7,721 nucleotides of DNA from Halanaerobiales bacterium (GTDB lineage Bacteria > Bacillota_F > Halanaerobiia > Halanaerobiales > DTU029), in NCBI GenBank assembly GCA_016278415.1, contig JADQBV010000084.1:1-7721 (forward strand), written 5' to 3'. Under the pieces are notes generated by a model, which was given only the letters and a program-made list of their open reading frames with translations, was not told the DNA's origin and ran no database searches. A program made the translations under genes and the position numbers. How positions within the stretch are numbered: the stretch's first letter is position 1; every line of letters begins with the position of its first letter. This document shows, piece after piece, positions 5,426 through 7,721 of the stretch.

Positions 5426-7348
5426 ATGTTAGATATTATGAGTAGACTATATAAGAAACCTAGATTAATTATAGTAGATATTGTCCTATTAAACCTGTCA
5501 TTAATAGTCAGTTTCTTTATGCGCTTTGATGCTAGTTGGACTTCATATTTTAATTATTCATATATTATAGTTATAACAGTAATAGGAATAATTGTCTTAT
5601 ATTTCTCTAATCTATATAATAAGATGTGGCAGTATGCAAGTATTGGGGAATTGTTCTCTATTGTTAAAGTATCTGTACTTATAAACCTTATATTAGTATT
5701 ATATGTTTTCTTTTCCAGGACAAGTTTCCCCAGAAGTGTAATTTTAATTAATTTCCTTGTTGATATCTTTATACTAGGTTCATCCAGGTTTGGACTCCGT
5801 CTTTTGAAGGAACACCTAATGGGTAGTAAACAAAAACATAATAATACACGGGTATTAATAGTTGGTGCTGGAGATGCTGGTGAAATACTAATTAGAGAGA
5901 TGAATAAACATACTGAGTTAGGTAGACATATAGTAGGACTAATAGATGATGACCCTGCTAAAGCAAATTTAGAGATACATGGTAAGAAAGTTCTAGGCAA
6001 TAGATATGATATACCTGAAATATTAGAGGAATATAGGGTTGATGAGGTTGTTATAGCTATTCCATCTGCCCGGGGTAAAGAGATAAAGGGTATCTTTGAA
6101 CTTTGTGCTAAGGATGATGTTAAGGTAAATATTGTTCCAGGTATGTATGAGATATTAAATGGTGATGTAAACCTGAGTCAGATCAGGGAAGTAAAGGTAG
6201 AGGACTTACTGGGTAGGGAACAGGTTAAGTTGAATAATAGGGTGATAGCTGAACATGTAGAGAATAAGACAGTGCTGGTAACAGGTGCTGGTGGCTCTAT
6301 TGGTTCTGAACTCTGCCGTCAGATAGCCAGGTTCAATCCCCAGAGATTACTTATGCTAGATATCTATGAAAACAACCTATATTTCCTTGACCTTGAGTTG
6401 AAGGAGAAGTATAAGGAATTAGAGTTTGAGCCTATTATTGGTAGTATTAGGGATAGGGACAAACTCCGTTATCTCTTTGCTAAGTATAAACCAGATGTAG
6501 TATTCCATGCAGCCGCTCATAAACATGTACCCCTTATGGAACATAATCCTGAGGAGGCTGTTAGTAATAATATCTTTGGTACCAGGAATTTAATTGAGGT
6601 AGCTGATGAATTTAGTGTAGAGAGGTTTGTCCTTATATCTACAGATAAGGCTGTTAATCCTACTAATGTGATGGGTGCTACTAAGAGGGTAGCTGAGATG
6701 TTTATTCAGACTATCAATAAAGAGAGTAAGACAAAGTTTATGGCTGTTAGATTTGGTAATGTACTTGGTAGTCATGGTAGTGTAATCCCACTCTTTAAGA
6801 AACAGATAGCCCAGGGTGGACCAGTGACAGTTACACATAAAGATGTAATCAGATATTTCATGACAATACCTGAAGCAGTACAGTTAGTTATTCAGGCTGG
6901 TTCTATAGGACAAGGTGGAGAGGTCTTTGTTCTTAATATGGGTGAGCCTGTCAAGATAATTGATTTAGCTAAAGATTTGATTAAACTCTCTGGTCTAAGA
7001 CTAGGGGATGATATTGATATAGAGATAACAGGTCTAAGACCTGGAGAAAAGCTCTATGAAGAGCTATTACATGATGATGAAGATAATGTGGCTACAGAAC
7101 ATGCCAGGATATCTATAACCCACTTAGAAGAGATAGATATAGTTAAGTTGGACAAGGCCATGAAGAAATTAGAGTTAATAGTACGTAATGGTGATAGAGC
7201 GGGTATTATTAAACTTCTGGTGGACTTAGTAGGTACATACAAGCCAAACCGAGATAATATTCGTGAGCTTGTTTTTGATAGAGATATGCTAGGGATGAAT
7301 GAGGAAGAGCTTAAGGTAGAGGATGAGATTGCTAGTAGTCGGGAGTAG
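5426..7348 (+). CDS. Membrane-anchored NDP-sugar 4,6-dehydratase (CapD/WbpM/PglF type)
   Basis: The 640-residue protein has the full architecture of the family (usually 600-660 residues). Four membrane helices lie at about 14-32, 44-61, 79-96 and 103-120. A first Rossmann-like domain carries GAGDAGE (147-153), and a C-terminal short-chain dehydrogenase domain begins with the NAD(P)-binding TGAGGSIGSE (286-295). The active site STDKAVNPTNVMGATK (405-420) has Thr406-Asp407-Lys408 and Met416 with Lys420, where Met replaces the usual Tyr. LRPGEKLYEEL (537-547) is also conserved. Such enzymes turn UDP-N-acetylglucosamine into the 4-keto-6-deoxy sugar, the first step toward bacillosamine, quinovosamine or fucosamine units of surface glycans and glycoproteins. 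All motifs are intact, so activity is likely; the exact substrate is inferred. No glycan genes adjoin it and a terminator follows, so it is expressed alone. Confidence 0.9.
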   Translation: MLDIMSRLYKKPRLIIVDIVLLNLSLIVSFFMRFDASWTSYFNYSYIIVITVIGIIVLYFSNLYNKMWQYASIGELFSIVKVSVLINLILVLYVFFSRTSFPRSVILINFLVDIFILGSSRFGLRLLKEHLMGSKQKHNNTRVLIVGAGDAGEILIREMNKHTELGRHIVGLIDDDPAKANLEIHGKKVLGNRYDIPEILEEYRVDEVVIAIPSARGKEIKGIFELCAKDDVKVNIVPGMYEILNGDVNLSQIREVKVEDLLGREQVKLNNRVIAEHVENKTVLVTGAGGSIGSELCRQIARFNPQRLLMLDIYENNLYFLDLELKEKYKELEFEPIIGSIRDRDKLRYLFAKYKPDVVFHAAAHKHVPLMEHNPEEAVSNNIFGTRNLIEVADEFSVERFVLISTDKAVNPTNVMGATKRVAEMFIQTINKESKTKFMAVRFGNVLGSHGSVIPLFKKQIAQGGPVTVTHKDVIRYFMTIPEAVQLVIQAGSIGQGGEVFVLNMGEPVKIIDLAKDLIKLSGLRLGDDIDIEITGLRPGEKLYEELLHDDEDNVATEHARISITHLEEIDIVKLDKAMKKLELIVRNGDRAGIIKLLVDLVGTYKPNRDNIRELVFDRDMLGMNEEELKVEDEIASSRE

Positions 7349-7387
7349 GTAGGATTAATACAAATAAAATAAGGTGATTTAAATTAT

Positions 7388-7435
7388 AAACCCTATAGTA
7401 GGTGAAGATACTTGCTATAGGGTTTTCTTATTTTT
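7388..7435 (+). terminator. Rho-independent terminator after the dehydratase gene
   Basis: AAACCCTATAG (7388-7398) pairs perfectly over 11 bases with CTATAGGGTTT (7415-7425); the stem may extend inward with wobbles. It runs into TTTTCTTATTTTT (7423-7435). It begins 39 bases after the stop codon and is the strongest terminator in the window. Confidence 0.88.
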
Positions 7436-7634
7436 ATCTATTTATATAGTAGTCTTTGGACAGGCAAGTATCAAAGCTTGACAAAAGCGGCTTAGAATTT
7501 AGGGAAAATTATAATGATAGTTTTTTTAGGAGATAAGATTCATGGATATTATTTGATGGGGAATCATATTCATAGAATTTGTTACTAATTTTAATTAATA
7601 GAATAATAAATGTTATAAATGCGTAACATATATA
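7436..7634. other. Intergenic region between the dehydratase terminator and the XRE promoter
   Basis: Apart from the transposase scrap (7496-7588) I see no gene on either strand. Just before the promoter, ATGTTA (7610-7615) pairs with TAACAT (7624-7629) around 8 bases and may be a regulator site for the next gene. Confidence 0.4.
7496..7588 (+). pseudogene. REP-associated (Y1, HUH-type) transposase fragment
   Basis: A short frame without start codon reads ...VFLGDKIHGYYLMGNHIH, then RICY and stop. The piece (I/L)xxYxLMxNHxH is the signature of the Y1 transposase family of REP-associated transposases (RAYT, formerly DUF1568), in which the two histidines (His-Ile-His, codons 7565-7573) bind the metal and a later tyrosine cuts single-stranded DNA. 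About 20 of roughly 150-250 residues are left; the catalytic Tyr region is not found downstream and the frame ends at TAA 7586-7588. It is a relic, marking past mobile-element activity. The match is short but the residues are distinctive; IS200-type TnpA (PDHVH) is less similar. Confidence 0.58.
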
Positions 7635-7663
7635 TTGACTTAAATCATATACTGTTATATAAT
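7635..7663 (+). promoter_or_regulatory. Sigma-A promoter of the XRE-family regulator
   Basis: TTGACT (7635-7640) and a perfect TATAAT (7658-7663) are 17 bases apart. Transcription should begin near 7670, almost at the ribosome binding site AGGAGGG (7670-7676), giving a leader of only about 13 bases. A 6-base palindrome (7610-7615 and 7624-7629) lies just upstream of the -35 box. Confidence 0.8.
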
Positions 7664-7682
7664 TATTACAGGAGGGATCGAT

Positions 7683-7721
7683 ATGAGTTATGCAATAGGT
7701 AGTAGAATTAAAGAGTTACGT
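7683..7721 (+). CDS. XRE-family helix-turn-helix regulator, N-terminus (partial)
   Basis: Thirteen codons are visible before the window ends: MSYAIGSRIKELR. The pattern IGxRIKxLR is the usual first helix of Cro/C1-type (XRE) DNA-binding domains, normally followed by KEKGLTQEELA. ATG is supported by AGGAGGG 6 bases upstream and a consensus promoter. Such regulators bind DNA as dimers and often control their own or neighbouring genes. Everything beyond the first helix is outside the window, so targets and any extra domain are unknown. Confidence 0.68.
   Translation, partial: MSYAIGSRIKELR

Noticed and set aside
5554..6000. A 148-codon open frame on the minus strand
   Set aside because: It lies wholly inside the well-supported dehydratase gene, has no ribosome binding site and has a low-complexity Ser/Ile/Pro-rich product; it is an antisense shadow.
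6590..7242. Two short minus-strand frames (6590-6838, 7054-7242)
   Set aside because: Both are antisense to the conserved catalytic domain of the dehydratase and have no recognisable motif.
1..7721. CRISPR array, tRNA or rRNA
   Set aside because: No regularly spaced repeats, no cloverleaf sequence and no rRNA-like sequence were seen on either strand.

Overview
The window looks like chromosomal DNA of a low-GC Firmicute. AT-rich intergenic DNA, AGGAGG-type ribosome binding sites, AGA/AGG-rich arginine codons and near-consensus sigma-A promoters all point that way. The combination of a YcbB/LdtD-type L,D-transpeptidase (a family centred on outer-membrane bacteria) with low-GC, Gram-positive-style signals suggests a diderm Firmicute, perhaps Halanaerobiales. 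That placement is an inference, not something a single gene proves.

Left part (1-1810): the C-terminal tail of a methyl-accepting chemotaxis protein enters from the left. About 450 bases follow with no intact gene, but they hold two recognisable gene scraps: a piece resembling the DnaA N-terminal domain and a short piece of UDP-glucose 4-epimerase (GalE). Next is a compact, intact-looking type II toxin-antitoxin operon (Phd/YefM antitoxin, RelE/ParE toxin) with its own consensus promoter, palindromic operator-like sequences and a rho-independent terminator. Immediately behind the terminator is a 175-codon frame with right-handed beta-helix repeats and no convincing translation start, probably the end of a broken larger gene.

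Centre (1811-5150): two exported cell-wall proteins form a two-gene operon. The first is an L,D-transpeptidase (scaffold domain, peptidoglycan-binding domain, YkuD catalytic domain). The second is an M15-type peptidase with an N-terminal beta-sandwich-like domain and an EF-hand/dockerin-like calcium loop between its two zinc motifs. One would make 3-3 cross-links and the other probably trims peptidoglycan peptides. After them come a 40-base palindrome, a second hairpin, and a frameshifted and truncated major facilitator transporter remnant.

Right part (5151-7721): a full-length membrane-anchored NDP-sugar 4,6-dehydratase of the CapD/WbpM/PglF type stands alone. It has a long leader before it and a strong terminator after it, rather than heading a polysaccharide cluster. 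Beyond it is a scrap of a REP-associated (Y1, HUH-type) transposase, then a consensus promoter and the first 13 codons of an XRE-family regulator.

Overall this is accessory-type, decaying DNA: four or five gene scraps lie between a few intact, independently expressed modules. I do not see a clearly new multi-gene system. The most interesting items are the wall-remodelling pair with its calcium loop, the palindromes alongside a transposase scrap, and the string of gene remnants.
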